NCBI GenBank assembly: GCA_031264885.1
Contig: JAISDM010000043.1
Location: 1 to 5,125 of the forward strand
Length of the DNA stretch: 5,125 nucleotides
Direction of reading: 5' to 3'
DNA from: Peptococcaceae bacterium
GTDB lineage: Bacteria; Bacillota; Peptococcia; DRI-13; UBA5745
The notes under the pieces: generated by a model
What the model saw: only the letters and a program-made list of their open reading frames with translations
The model's database searches: none
What the model was told of the DNA's origin: nothing
In this document: positions 1 to 5,125 of the stretch, piece after piece
How the letters are laid out: every line of letters starts with the position of its first letter
Position numbering within the stretch: the first letter of the stretch is position 1
Position numbers and translations under genes: made by a program

Positions 1-3
1 ATT

Positions 4-146
4 GGGCAGTTGACAGTTGACAGTTGAGGGCAAGTGACAGTTAAGGGCAAGTGACAGTTAAGGGCAAGTGACAGTTAAGGGCAAGTGACAGTGGACAGTG
101 AACATGCTTGCGTACATACGCGAGGGCTGTCAACTGTCAACTGCCC
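4..146. repeat. Fold-back element: 20-bp perfect inverted repeat flanking the tandem repeats
   Basis: Positions 4-23 (GGGCAGTTGACAGTTGACAG) are the exact reverse complement of 127-146. Between the arms lie the 17-bp tandem repeats and a smaller hairpin. In that hairpin 107-113 pairs with 118-124 (one G-T pair) around an ACAT loop. A degenerate third inverted copy follows at about 150-164 (TCAACTGTTCGCCC). The structure could be a MITE-like relic, an extragenic palindrome or a transcript-end structure. No T-run follows, so a simple intrinsic terminator is not supported, and I could not identify target-site duplications. Confidence 0.75.
28..95. repeat. Four tandem 17-bp repeats
   Basis: The unit GGGCAAGTGACAGTTAA occurs at 28-44, 45-61 and 62-78 without mismatch, and at 79-95 with its last five bases changed to GTGGA. 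An earlier related copy, GGGCAGTTGACAGTTGA, lies at 4-20, with an extra heptamer CAGTTGA at 21-27. The unit looks like a GGGCAAGTGA segment plus a CAGTTAA heptamer. Heptamer short tandem repeats of this sort occur between genes in many bacteria; this one codes for nothing I can see. Confidence 0.92.
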
Positions 147-164
147 CTCTCAACTGTTCGCCCG

Positions 165-378
165 CGTGCTTGATAGAGGGCAAAATGGGCTTTTTAAATT
201 CGGTCAATGCTAATTGGGAACAAAAAACAGGCCATTTATGTACACATGAAAAAATGTTCGAATGAATGTGCTATACATATACTAAATATGTCAGCAGAAA
301 TCGACATAAGTCGACATCCGTGGGCAATATTATTTTGCGAACTCTGTTATTTTTCTGCAGCGCTTCTGCGGCGCTATT
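165..378. other. AT-rich intergenic stretch without a recognisable gene
   Basis: This stretch is clearly richer in A and T than either side, with A-runs and T-runs. Short frames cross it, but they lack a convincing ribosome binding site and family-like sequence, and they run on into the palindromic repeats. It contains a small direct repeat TCGACAT at 301-307 and 311-317. A short stem pairs 359-363 (AGCGC) with 371-375 (GCGCT). It is the most plausible place for the promoter of the downstream gene. Confidence 0.5.
269..277 (+). promoter_or_regulatory. Candidate extended -10 element
   Basis: TGCTATACA resembles the extended -10 pattern TGnTATAAT of the housekeeping sigma factor. A second -10-like TATACT overlaps just downstream at 278-283. 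No good -35 hexamer stands 17 nt upstream; that place is an A-rich run. If used, the transcript would have a leader of about 330 nt containing the 47-bp palindromic repeats. This is a weak call based on motif likeness only. Confidence 0.2.
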
Positions 379-425
379 ATACCACAGGCGCGAAGCGCCG
401 TCGTGGTATATGCAGTTCAATCATG
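379..425. repeat. 47-bp palindrome-containing direct repeat, copy 1
   Basis: This copy matches the one at 449-495 with two mismatches (402 C versus 472 G; 422 C versus 492 T), a period of 70 bp. Its first 31 bases form a hairpin: ATACCAC pairs with GTGGTAT, and inside that GGCGC pairs with GCGCC around a GAA loop, with a small asymmetric internal loop. The tail is ATGCAGTTCAATCATG. The pattern resembles extragenic REP-like elements. I do not recognise a named family. Confidence 0.88.
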
Positions 426-452
426 TATCATGTCTGCTTGCGGACATGATAC
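425..452. repeat. 10-bp inverted repeat between the two 47-bp copies
   Basis: GTATCATGTC (425-434) pairs perfectly with GACATGATAC (443-452) around an 8-nt loop. The right arm runs into the start of 47-bp copy 2, and the left arm begins at the last base of copy 1. It may be an operator-like palindrome or part of a composite repeat. No T-run follows, so it is not a terminator by the usual rule. Confidence 0.7.
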
Positions 453-495
453 CACAGGCGCGAAGCGCCGTGGTGGTATATGCAGTTCAATTATG
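449..495. repeat. 47-bp palindrome-containing direct repeat, copy 2
   Basis: This second copy has the same hairpin and the tail ATGCAGTTCAATTATG. Of its two differences from copy 1, the one at 472 falls in the internal loop and the one at 492 in the tail, so the stem pairs are kept. Its first four bases also belong to the stem formed with 425-434, so the two hairpins compete for them. It lies about 120 bp upstream of the start codon. Confidence 0.88.
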
Positions 496-600
496 CCACG
501 GCAAAGCGATAAAACAGAATAACAACAGTGCTGTACTGCGGAGGGCTCCGGGCGGCGTTTCCATTAGCGCGCGGGCGGGGCGGCAGGAAACAGGGAAGTT
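496..600. other. GC-rich 5' leader without a recognised element
   Basis: Between the second palindromic repeat and the ribosome binding site I see no gene, clear riboswitch or terminator. The base composition returns to the GC-rich level of the coding region from about 540. An in-frame TAG at 565-567 closes the main reading frame upstream. Confidence 0.5.
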
Positions 601-604
601 GAGG
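601..604 (+). promoter_or_regulatory. Ribosome binding site deciding the start
   Basis: GAGG lies 8 nt upstream of ATG 613, an ordinary spacing. It is only 2 nt from ATG 607, which would have to rely on the weaker AGGGA at 592-596 with a 10-nt gap. This favours 613 as the start, although initiation at both is possible. Confidence 0.6.
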
Positions 605-612
605 ATATGGAC

Positions 613-699
613 ATGGTCAAACAGGGGAAACGCGGATTATCGCTGCTGATGGCGTTTGTGCTGGTATTCGGGCTGCTGCCTGCGGGGTTTGCGTCGGCG
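613..699 (+). other. Sec signal peptide (residues 1-29)
   Basis: The N-terminus has a basic n-region (K3, K6, R7), a hydrophobic core at about residues 9-22 (LSLLMAFVLVFGLL), then a Pro-Ala-Gly turn and an A-S-A motif. The predicted type I signal peptidase cut is between Ala29 and Gln30. There is no lipobox cysteine, so this is not a lipoprotein. This fits export through Sec in a Gram-positive cell. If ATG 607 is used, two residues (Met-Asp) are added before the basic region. Confidence 0.9.
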
Positions 700-3600
700 C
701 AGGTGCCGGATAACAGTGCGGCCGGCAGGACGCGGCCTTATGACGGCGTGGATTTTGAGAGCATGATCAGCGATCACTCCGGAATCTACTACGGGGCGTA
801 TGACCATGCCGTCGACTATATCCGCGACGGCGGCGGCTTCTGGAACGGGTCCGACTATGTCCATGACGGTGTAACGAGGCCCATATTGTGGCGCGCCATG
901 GGCGAGGATCGCAATACATACGACGAGGACTCCGAGACGATCACCGTCCTGAGCGAATATGTGCTGGACGGGCAGGCCTTCAACGCCAGCAGATATGACG
1001 AGGAAGAAGCCAATTATTATGTCGGGTCGGCCATGGAGGAATGGCTGGACGACACGGTTCAGACTGCCTTTTCCGGGCAGGAGCAGGACGGCATGGCGGG
1101 CGCCGATGTTGTGACGGGAAAGTATGACCAAGCGGGCTGCGAGATAGAAGATAACGATTTTCCGCAGGAGACGTACCAGCAGCTCTATCTGCCGTGGGGG
1201 AATGTGCCTCAATATAATGCACCGGAGATTTATTGGTCCGCGGGGAATGAGGCCGACGCGGCGTATGAAATAACGGACACCGGCGCTACTTTCAAAGGCG
1301 GCGTGGAACTGGACACAGCCGCGGGCTGGCAGCTCCGCACGCCCGTTTATTCCGATCCTAACGCTGTAATCGGCGTCTGGGGCGTGCCCGGCAACGATAC
1401 TGAGACCGGTAATGTCCCTGTCAACCGTCCCGCGGGCGTCCGTCCCCTTTTTCAATTGGACCCGACGCGGGTGATTTTCGCGTCGGAGATCCTGGCGAAT
1501 ACCACGGGCCGCGCGGACGCGACGCAAGCGGACGCAAATTACAGCGCCGCAGCGGGCGGCGGGAAAAATTTCAAGCTGACGGTCACGTCTTCCCAATTGC
1601 GTCTGGACAATCTTACGACGGCTGCCGGTCTGCAGGTTTTGAACTCGACGACCCTCACCGTCGCGCCGGGCGCGGACCTTGCGTTAAAAGGCACGGCTAC
1701 GGGCAATGGCAATTCCGTCAATTATAAGATCGTGGCCGATACGGCGGCCGACCGGACGATCGTGGGCTACGGCGCCGCCGCGGCGGACGCGGAAGGCAGC
1801 CCGCAGGCACTCACGGTTCCCCTCAAGAACCTGGCGGGAGACGACCTTGCGCCCGGCTACTACACCGTCTATATTTGGGAGCAGCTGTCCAAAGAGAAAA
1901 ACTCAGACGAGGGCTCCGTGCCCCTGTCTTTCCGGCTGAAGGTATGGGAGCCGGACCCGGACGCCGACGCGTTCCAAATCTGGAACTGGGACGATCTGTC
2001 GCAGGTCATGTACCAGCAGGAATACAACGGCGTGACGAAGTTTGAGCTGATGCAGGACCTGGGAATCCCGAAGCAAACAGATACTTACGGCAAAGGGGCG
2101 CTTTCGGGGCGCTCCGGCAGCGAGAAATTCGGCTGGTATGGGTACCAGGGCTATACGGGCGCGGAAGGGGACTTCTCCACGGGGACGAAGGGCTCCGGTT
2201 CCGGCTGGGATGGCGGCCGGGGCTGGATACCGCTTGGCTCCTCATACTCCGAATACGAAGACGAAGACGAAGAATACGACGACAAGACCATGCAAATGCC
2301 CTTTATGGGGATGTTTGACGGCCGGGGACACACCATAAGCGGCCTGTGGATCGACAAGCAGACGGTCACAAATGAGACCGGCCTGTTTGGCTACGCCGAG
2401 GGCGCGGAGATCAGAAATCTCAGCGTCGCGCTTGCGTCGGCGGGTGTGAACGGCAACCATATGACAGGCGCTTTGGCGGGCGGCGTTTCCGGCTCCGGCG
2501 TGGAAAACTGCCATGTGCTGGGGGGCTCCGTATCCGGCGGGCAGCAGCAAACCATGATCGGCGGCCTGCTCGGCTTTGCGGAAAACAGCACGATTGCGGA
2601 TTCTTCCGCTCAGGCGGCGGTAACCGGCGATTGGCATCTGGGCGGCCTGGTGGGGTACGCTTTAGACGTATCGATTCAAGGCTGCTACGCGACGGGAAAC
2701 GTCACGGGAAACCCCGGGATAATTGAGGCGACTGAGATCGGCGGCTTTATCGGCACGCTGAGCGGTTTTTATGACATCAACGGCTGTTTCGCGACCGGGG
2801 CTGTGAGCGGCAACTATGTTTTGGGCGGTTTCATCGGGCGGATCAATGCGGGTGCAGACGATCCTCGGGACGGAATAACCGCGAACGGCATGTTTTCCAT
2901 ACAAAACAGCTACAGCATGGGAAAGGTGACCGTGAACGGGACGCTTGCGCAGAACGTCAGCGGCTTTATCGGGCATTTTTGGGGAAACGGCGGCATCGCG
3001 ACTATTGAGAATTGCTACGCGACGGGGGACGTCAGGATCGAGGCCACCGCACGGGAGAACTGGGACGGAAATCAGGAAACCATGGCCGGCTTCGTCGGCG
3101 GAAGCTGGGGCGGTCCCGCCGAGCTCAGGATCGCAAATTCCTATTACGCGGGCACAATAACGGCGGCGGAGCCCGACTTATTCGAGATCCTCGCTTTCGT
3201 CGGCCGCCAGGAAACCTGGTGGGGAGACTGGGAGACCGGGGCGGAGAATATCGGGTATGTGATAAACAACTGCTATTACGACGTCACGAAAAACGCGGGC
3301 TTAGACGCGGCGGGAACCAATGTTACAGCCGACGGAATCACGGGGAAGACCACGGCGCAGATGACGGGTACGTCAATGCCGGGGCTGCTGTCGTCCGGCG
3401 TCTTTGTTTACCGCGCGCCCGAGGGGAAATTCTCCTTCTATCCGCAGCTTAAGCGCTTCGCGCCCACGACGGGCCTGCTGGGGTCCAGCAGCTGGAGTCT
3501 CTCTGAAATGCTTTCGGTGGAAAGCGTGAAGGTGGGCGAGGGCGGTTCCGGGGGAAATCCGGGAAACCCGGGAAATCCGGGAGAGCCCAACGATCCCCAC

Positions 3601-5125
3601 GACCCCCCCGAGCCCACCGATCCTCCCGAGCCTCCGGACCCGGACGCCTATCAGATCTGGAACTGGGCGGACCTGGCGGACGTGATCAATCAAGTGACCG
3701 GCGGCGGCAAGACCAAATTCGCGCTGATGCAGGATTTGGGCGTGCCGAATGAGGGCAATTACGGCGACGGAACGGGCTCCGGGCGCGATGGTGATGACAA
3801 ATACGGCTGGTACGGCTATCAGGGCTTTACCGGCGATGAAGCGGACTACACGGGTACAAAAGGCAGCGGCGCGGGCTGGCAGGGTACGGCGGGCTGGTTC
3901 CCCATTGGCGAGCAAACAAAGCCTTTTACCGGCAGCTTTGACGGCCGGGGACACACGATCAGCGGCCTGTGGATCAACGGGCCGTCGGGCGTCGGCGTGG
4001 GGCTGTTCGGATACGTCACGGGCGTGGACACAGGCGACGGGGAACCCACGGAGATCAAGAATCTGAACCTCTCCATCGCGGGCGAGGTGAAAGGCGACTT
4101 TAAGGTCGGCGGCCTGGTGGGTATGCTGAACGGCTACGACGGAGAAAGCTATATTGAAAACTGCCATGTGCTGGACGGCGCCGTATCGGGCGGGGAAGTC
4201 GTCGGCGGGCTGGTCGGCCATGTGCTGTACGCTGAGCTGAACGAAGTCTCCTCGCAGGCGGCGGTGAGCGGCGATTCCATGCTGGGCGGCTTAGTGGGCT
4301 TCGCCGAAGGGAACCTGTACGTTCAATCCTCCTACGCGACGGGCGACGTCGCCGGAGTCACCGACGCTATAGGCGGCCTGGTGGGAGAGGTGCAGCTGAA
4401 TAGCAGTGGGCTGGACCTCGAAGCGTGTTTTGCGACGGGGGATGTGCGCGGCAGCGCGGAACTGGGCGGACTTGTCGGCGTCATCCATGGCGAAGGATCC
4501 GGAAATATTGCAAACAGCTACGCCATGGGGAATGTGACCGCGGCCGGGGGAGAGGTCTTCGGCGTCGGCGGCCTTGTCGGGTTCGTGGAAGGGGATCTAT
4601 ACCTCTACGTTTACTATTGTTACGCGCGGGGCGACGTTACGGTCCAGTCCGGCACGGTGTCCGCATACGAGCCGGATTCTATCGCGGGCCTCGTCGGCGG
4701 GAGCGCGGGCTCGGGACCGGGCCGCGGCGCTAGCATCTATGGCGCATATTACTCAGGCACGGTAACGGCGGGCGGCGCTTTCACGCCGCGCGCGTTCATA
4801 GGCTCTCAAGGAAACGCCGATCCTGAATCGCCGTCGGGTTTTTACGACAGCACGAAAAACCCGGGCTTAGCGCCGGCGGGCGCCGGCGTTGACGACGAGA
4901 CCATCACAGGGAAAAGCACGACGGCCATGACGGGCGCGGCCTTTGTGAGCGATAACGGCGATGACGGAACCCTTTACGGCGACGACGTCTTTGTGCACCG
5001 CGCGCCCGAGGGGAGCTTCGCTTTCTATCCGCAGCTCGTGCTTTTCGCGCCCACGGCGGGCAAGCTGGGGAATAATACGTGGAGCCTGACGGAGGCGCTT
5101 TCGATAGAGAGCGTGAAGGTGGGCA
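613..5125 (+). CDS. Large secreted multidomain surface protein: signal peptide, DUF6273-like domain, Ig-like segment, two GLUG solenoid units (3' end outside window)
   Basis: One frame runs without a stop from 613 to the window edge, giving at least 1504 residues; the stop lies outside. The preceding in-frame stop is TAG at 565-567, so only ATG 607 and ATG 613 can start it. I chose 613 because GAGG at 601-604 sits 8 nt before it but only 2 nt before 607. Order of parts: signal peptide 1-29, DUF6273-like 88-292, Ig-like 315-446, GLUG unit 1 447-975, linker 976-1007, GLUG unit 2 1008-1504. The G-G-L-V-G and CYATG-V motifs identify GLUG repeats, a family known from Gram-positive surface proteins and some IgA peptidases. 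I see no HExxH, LPXTG or SLH motif in the window. The inferred role is an exported, probably wall-attached adhesin or binding protein. Other frames across this stretch are shadows of this gene. The reading frame is near certain; the function is tentative. Confidence 0.95.
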   Translation, partial: MVKQGKRGLSLLMAFVLVFGLLPAGFASAQVPDNSAAGRTRPYDGVDFESMISDHSGIYYGAYDHAVDYIRDGGGFWNGSDYVHDGVTRPILWRAMGEDRNTYDEDSETITVLSEYVLDGQAFNASRYDEEEANYYVGSAMEEWLDDTVQTAFSGQEQDGMAGADVVTGKYDQAGCEIEDNDFPQETYQQLYLPWGNVPQYNAPEIYWSAGNEADAAYEITDTGATFKGGVELDTAAGWQLRTPVYSDPNAVIGVWGVPGNDTETGNVPVNRPAGVRPLFQLDPTRVIFASEILANTTGRADATQADANYSAAAGGGKNFKLTVTSSQLRLDNLTTAAGLQVLNSTTLTVAPGADLALKGTATGNGNSVNYKIVADTAADRTIVGYGAAAADAEGSPQALTVPLKNLAGDDLAPGYYTVYIWEQLSKEKNSDEGSVPLSFRLKVWEPDPDADAFQIWNWDDLSQVMYQQEYNGVTKFELMQDLGIPKQTDTYGKGALSGRSGSEKFGWYGYQGYTGAEGDFSTGTKGSGSGWDGGRGWIPLGSSYSEYEDEDEEYDDKTMQMPFMGMFDGRGHTISGLWIDKQTVTNETGLFGYAEGAEIRNLSVALASAGVNGNHMTGALAGGVSGSGVENCHVLGGSVSGGQQQTMIGGLLGFAENSTIADSSAQAAVTGDWHLGGLVGYALDVSIQGCYATGNVTGNPGIIEATEIGGFIGTLSGFYDINGCFATGAVSGNYVLGGFIGRINAGADDPRDGITANGMFSIQNSYSMGKVTVNGTLAQNVSGFIGHFWGNGGIATIENCYATGDVRIEATARENWDGNQETMAGFVGGSWGGPAELRIANSYYAGTITAAEPDLFEILAFVGRQETWWGDWETGAENIGYVINNCYYDVTKNAGLDAAGTNVTADGITGKTTAQMTGTSMPGLLSSGVFVYRAPEGKFSFYPQLKRFAPTTGLLGSSSWSLSEMLSVESVKVGEGGSGGNPGNPGNPGEPNDPHDPPEPTDPPEPPDPDAYQIWNWADLADVINQVTGGGKTKFALMQDLGVPNEGNYGDGTGSGRDGDDKYGWYGYQGFTGDEADYTGTKGSGAGWQGTAGWFPIGEQTKPFTGSFDGRGHTISGLWINGPSGVGVGLFGYVTGVDTGDGEPTEIKNLNLSIAGEVKGDFKVGGLVGMLNGYDGESYIENCHVLDGAVSGGEVVGGLVGHVLYAELNEVSSQAAVSGDSMLGGLVGFAEGNLYVQSSYATGDVAGVTDAIGGLVGEVQLNSSGLDLEACFATGDVRGSAELGGLVGVIHGEGSGNIANSYAMGNVTAAGGEVFGVGGLVGFVEGDLYLYVYYCYARGDVTVQSGTVSAYEPDSIAGLVGGSAGSGPGRGASIYGAYYSGTVTAGGAFTPRAFIGSQGNADPESPSGFYDSTKNPGLAPAGAGVDDETITGKSTTAMTGAAFVSDNGDDGTLYGDDVFVHRAPEGSFAFYPQLVLFAPTAGKLGNNTWSLTEALSIESVKVG
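874..1488 (+). other. DUF6273-like domain (residues ~88-292)
   Basis: The pattern matches, from memory, the DUF6273 family of Bacillota extracellular proteins: an I-L-W-R-A segment (from residue 91), SEYVLDGQAFN (114-124), a central S-A-M-E-E-W-L segment (139-145) and a closing G-V-R-P motif (275-278) followed by F-Q-L-D and V-I-F-A-S-E. The GVRP closure and the Ig-like segment right behind it are the usual arrangement in these proteins. The domain has no established biochemical role. The closing G-x-R-P and several Trp residues loosely recall formylglycine-enzyme/C-type-lectin folds, but that is inference. The boundaries are approximate. Confidence 0.65.
1555..1950 (+). other. Ig-like / beta-sandwich segment (residues ~315-446)
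   Basis: This segment alternates short hydrophobic strands with Ser/Thr/Gly turns: F-K-L-T-V-T, then L-T-V-A-P-G, V-N-Y-K-I-V-A-D, L-T-V-P-L, and a late A-P-G-Y-Y-T-V-Y-I-W strand before F-R-L-K-V-W. The Y-K-I-V and G-Y-Y-T-V-Y-I-W signatures resemble Ig-like modules that commonly follow DUF6273 in Bacillota. It probably acts as a rigid spacer between the N-terminal domain and the solenoids. It ends directly at the P-D-P-D-A lead-in of GLUG unit 1. No metal or active-site motif is visible. Confidence 0.55.
1951..3537 (+). repeat. GLUG solenoid unit 1 (residues 447-975)
   Basis: This is the first of two paralogous modules within the protein. It opens with P-D-P-D-A, then F-Q-I-W-N-W-D-D-L and a K-F-E-L-M-Q-D-L-G strand. 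A W-I-P-L-G and F-D-G-R-G-H-T-I-S-G-L-W-I cap leads into nine GLUG rungs (about residues 588-896). The rung cores run LFG, ALAGG, GGLLG, GGLVG, GGFIG, GGFIG, SGFIG, AGFVGG, AFVG, each followed by a strand such as CYATGNV or CFATGAV. A closing module (about 909-975) contains R-A-P-E-G-K-F-S-F-Y-P-Q-L and W-S-L-S-E-M-L-S-V-E-S-V-K-V-G. GLUG arrays are expected to form a right-handed beta-helix. This unit carries an acidic insert that unit 2 lacks. Confidence 0.88.
2248..2283 (+). other. Acidic Tyr/Glu/Asp insert in unit 1 (residues 546-557)
   Basis: A run of S-E-Y-E-D-E-D-E-E-Y-D-D is encoded by nearly tandem GAA/GAC codons, a low-complexity stretch at the DNA level as well. It lies between the W-I-P-L-G motif and the F-D-G-R-G-H-T-I cap. 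In unit 2 the same place holds only a short E-Q-T-K-P-F-T-G link. It is probably a surface loop, possibly binding cations; that role is inferred from composition only. Confidence 0.7.
3538..3633 (+). other. Gly/Asn/Pro then Pro/Asp/Glu interdomain linker (residues 976-1007)
   Basis: The linker starts with a Gly/Ser stretch, runs through three tandem N-P-G triplets (G-N-P-G-N-P-G-N-P-G) and continues as Pro alternating with Asp and Glu. The DNA repeats accordingly, as GGAAATCCGGGAAACCCGGG-type triplets. Such extended Pro-rich acidic linkers are common between domains of Gram-positive surface proteins. It joins the end of unit 1 (V-K-V-G) to the P-D-P-D-A start of unit 2. The simple triplet repeats make it a likely place for length variation between strains. 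Confidence 0.85.
3634..5124 (+). repeat. GLUG solenoid unit 2 (residues 1008-1504)
   Basis: This second module is collinear with unit 1. It has P-D-P-D-A-Y-Q-I-W-N-W-A-D-L, then K-F-A-L-M-Q-D-L-G, W-F-P-I-G, and F-D-G-R-G-H-T-I-S-G-L-W-I. Nine rungs follow (about residues 1128-1418) with cores LFG, GGLVG six times in a row, AGLVGG and AFIG. The strands include E-N-C-H-V-L, S-S-Q-A-A-V-S-G-D, S-Y-A-T-G-D-V and C-F-A-T-G-D-V. The closing module (about 1431-1504) has R-A-P-E-G-S-F-A-F-Y-P-Q-L and W-S-L-T-E-A-L-S-I-E-S-V-K-V-G. Its GLUG cores are closer to consensus than those of unit 1. The window ends at the exact residue where unit 1 ends, so the protein continues. Confidence 0.88.

Noticed and set aside
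28..95. CRISPR array
   Set aside because: The 17-bp units are directly tandem with no unique spacers between them.
127..164. Intrinsic terminator of an upstream gene
   Set aside because: Strong inverted repeats exist, but no T-run follows them and no upstream coding region is visible in the window.
495..560. Resemblance to a c-di-GMP (GEMM) riboswitch core near ACGGCAAAGCGAT
   Set aside because: Only a short patch matches. The tetraloop/receptor arrangement and the second conserved helix are not found.
207..649. Two overlapping small plus-strand frames (207-449 and 266-649) in the upstream region
   Set aside because: They cross AT-rich DNA and palindromic repeats, lack good ribosome binding sites, show no recognisable motif, and the second overlaps the start of the main gene.
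637..1596. Long open frame on the minus strand (319 codons) opposite the N-terminal half of the main gene
   Set aside because: It lies wholly antisense to a well-supported domain, has an Arg/Pro/Ala-rich translation without family features, and is expected from the GC-rich codon pattern of the true gene.
3373..4221. Minus-strand open frame of 282 codons across the unit 1/unit 2 junction
   Set aside because: It is antisense to the linker and GLUG motifs. Its apparent internal likeness to other minus-strand frames only mirrors the duplication on the plus strand.
613..5125. IgA peptidase (M26-type) identity, since GLUG motifs occur in such enzymes
   Set aside because: No HExxH zinc motif or other peptidase signature is present in the translated part, so only the repeat is shared.

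Overview
The window suggests a GC-rich member of the Bacillota, probably a clostridial anaerobe. This rests on one large secreted protein whose architecture is typical of that group: a Gram-positive-style signal peptide, a DUF6273-like domain, an Ig-like segment, then GLUG solenoids joined by a Gly/Pro/Asp linker. The host assignment is an inference, because no rRNA or housekeeping gene is present.

Layout. Positions 1-606 are non-coding. They hold (a) a repeat-rich fold-back structure at 4-146, built from a heptamer of the TGACAGT type, four 17-bp tandem copies, and a perfect 20-bp inverted repeat around a small apical hairpin; (b) an AT-rich stretch at about 180-350 that may carry the promoter; (c) two 47-bp direct repeats (379-425 and 449-495) that each contain a palindrome, with a further 10-bp stem between them that shares bases with the second copy; and (d) about 110 bp of GC-rich leader ending in a GAGG ribosome binding site. 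Positions 613-5125 are a single uninterrupted reading frame on the + strand that is still open at the window edge (at least 1504 residues).

The protein, in order: signal peptide (1-29), uncharacterised N-terminal region (30-about 87), DUF6273-like domain (about 88-292), Ig-like segment (about 315-446), GLUG unit 1 (447-975), Gly/Asn/Pro to Pro/Asp/Glu linker (976-1007), GLUG unit 2 (1008-1504). The two units match in register. Each has the same lead-in, nine solenoid rungs in the same order, and the same closing module. The window stops exactly where unit 1 ends, so a linker and possibly a third unit or a cell-wall anchor should follow. The likely role is a modular cell-surface protein or adhesin. 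No catalytic residues are evident, and no partner gene lies in the window.
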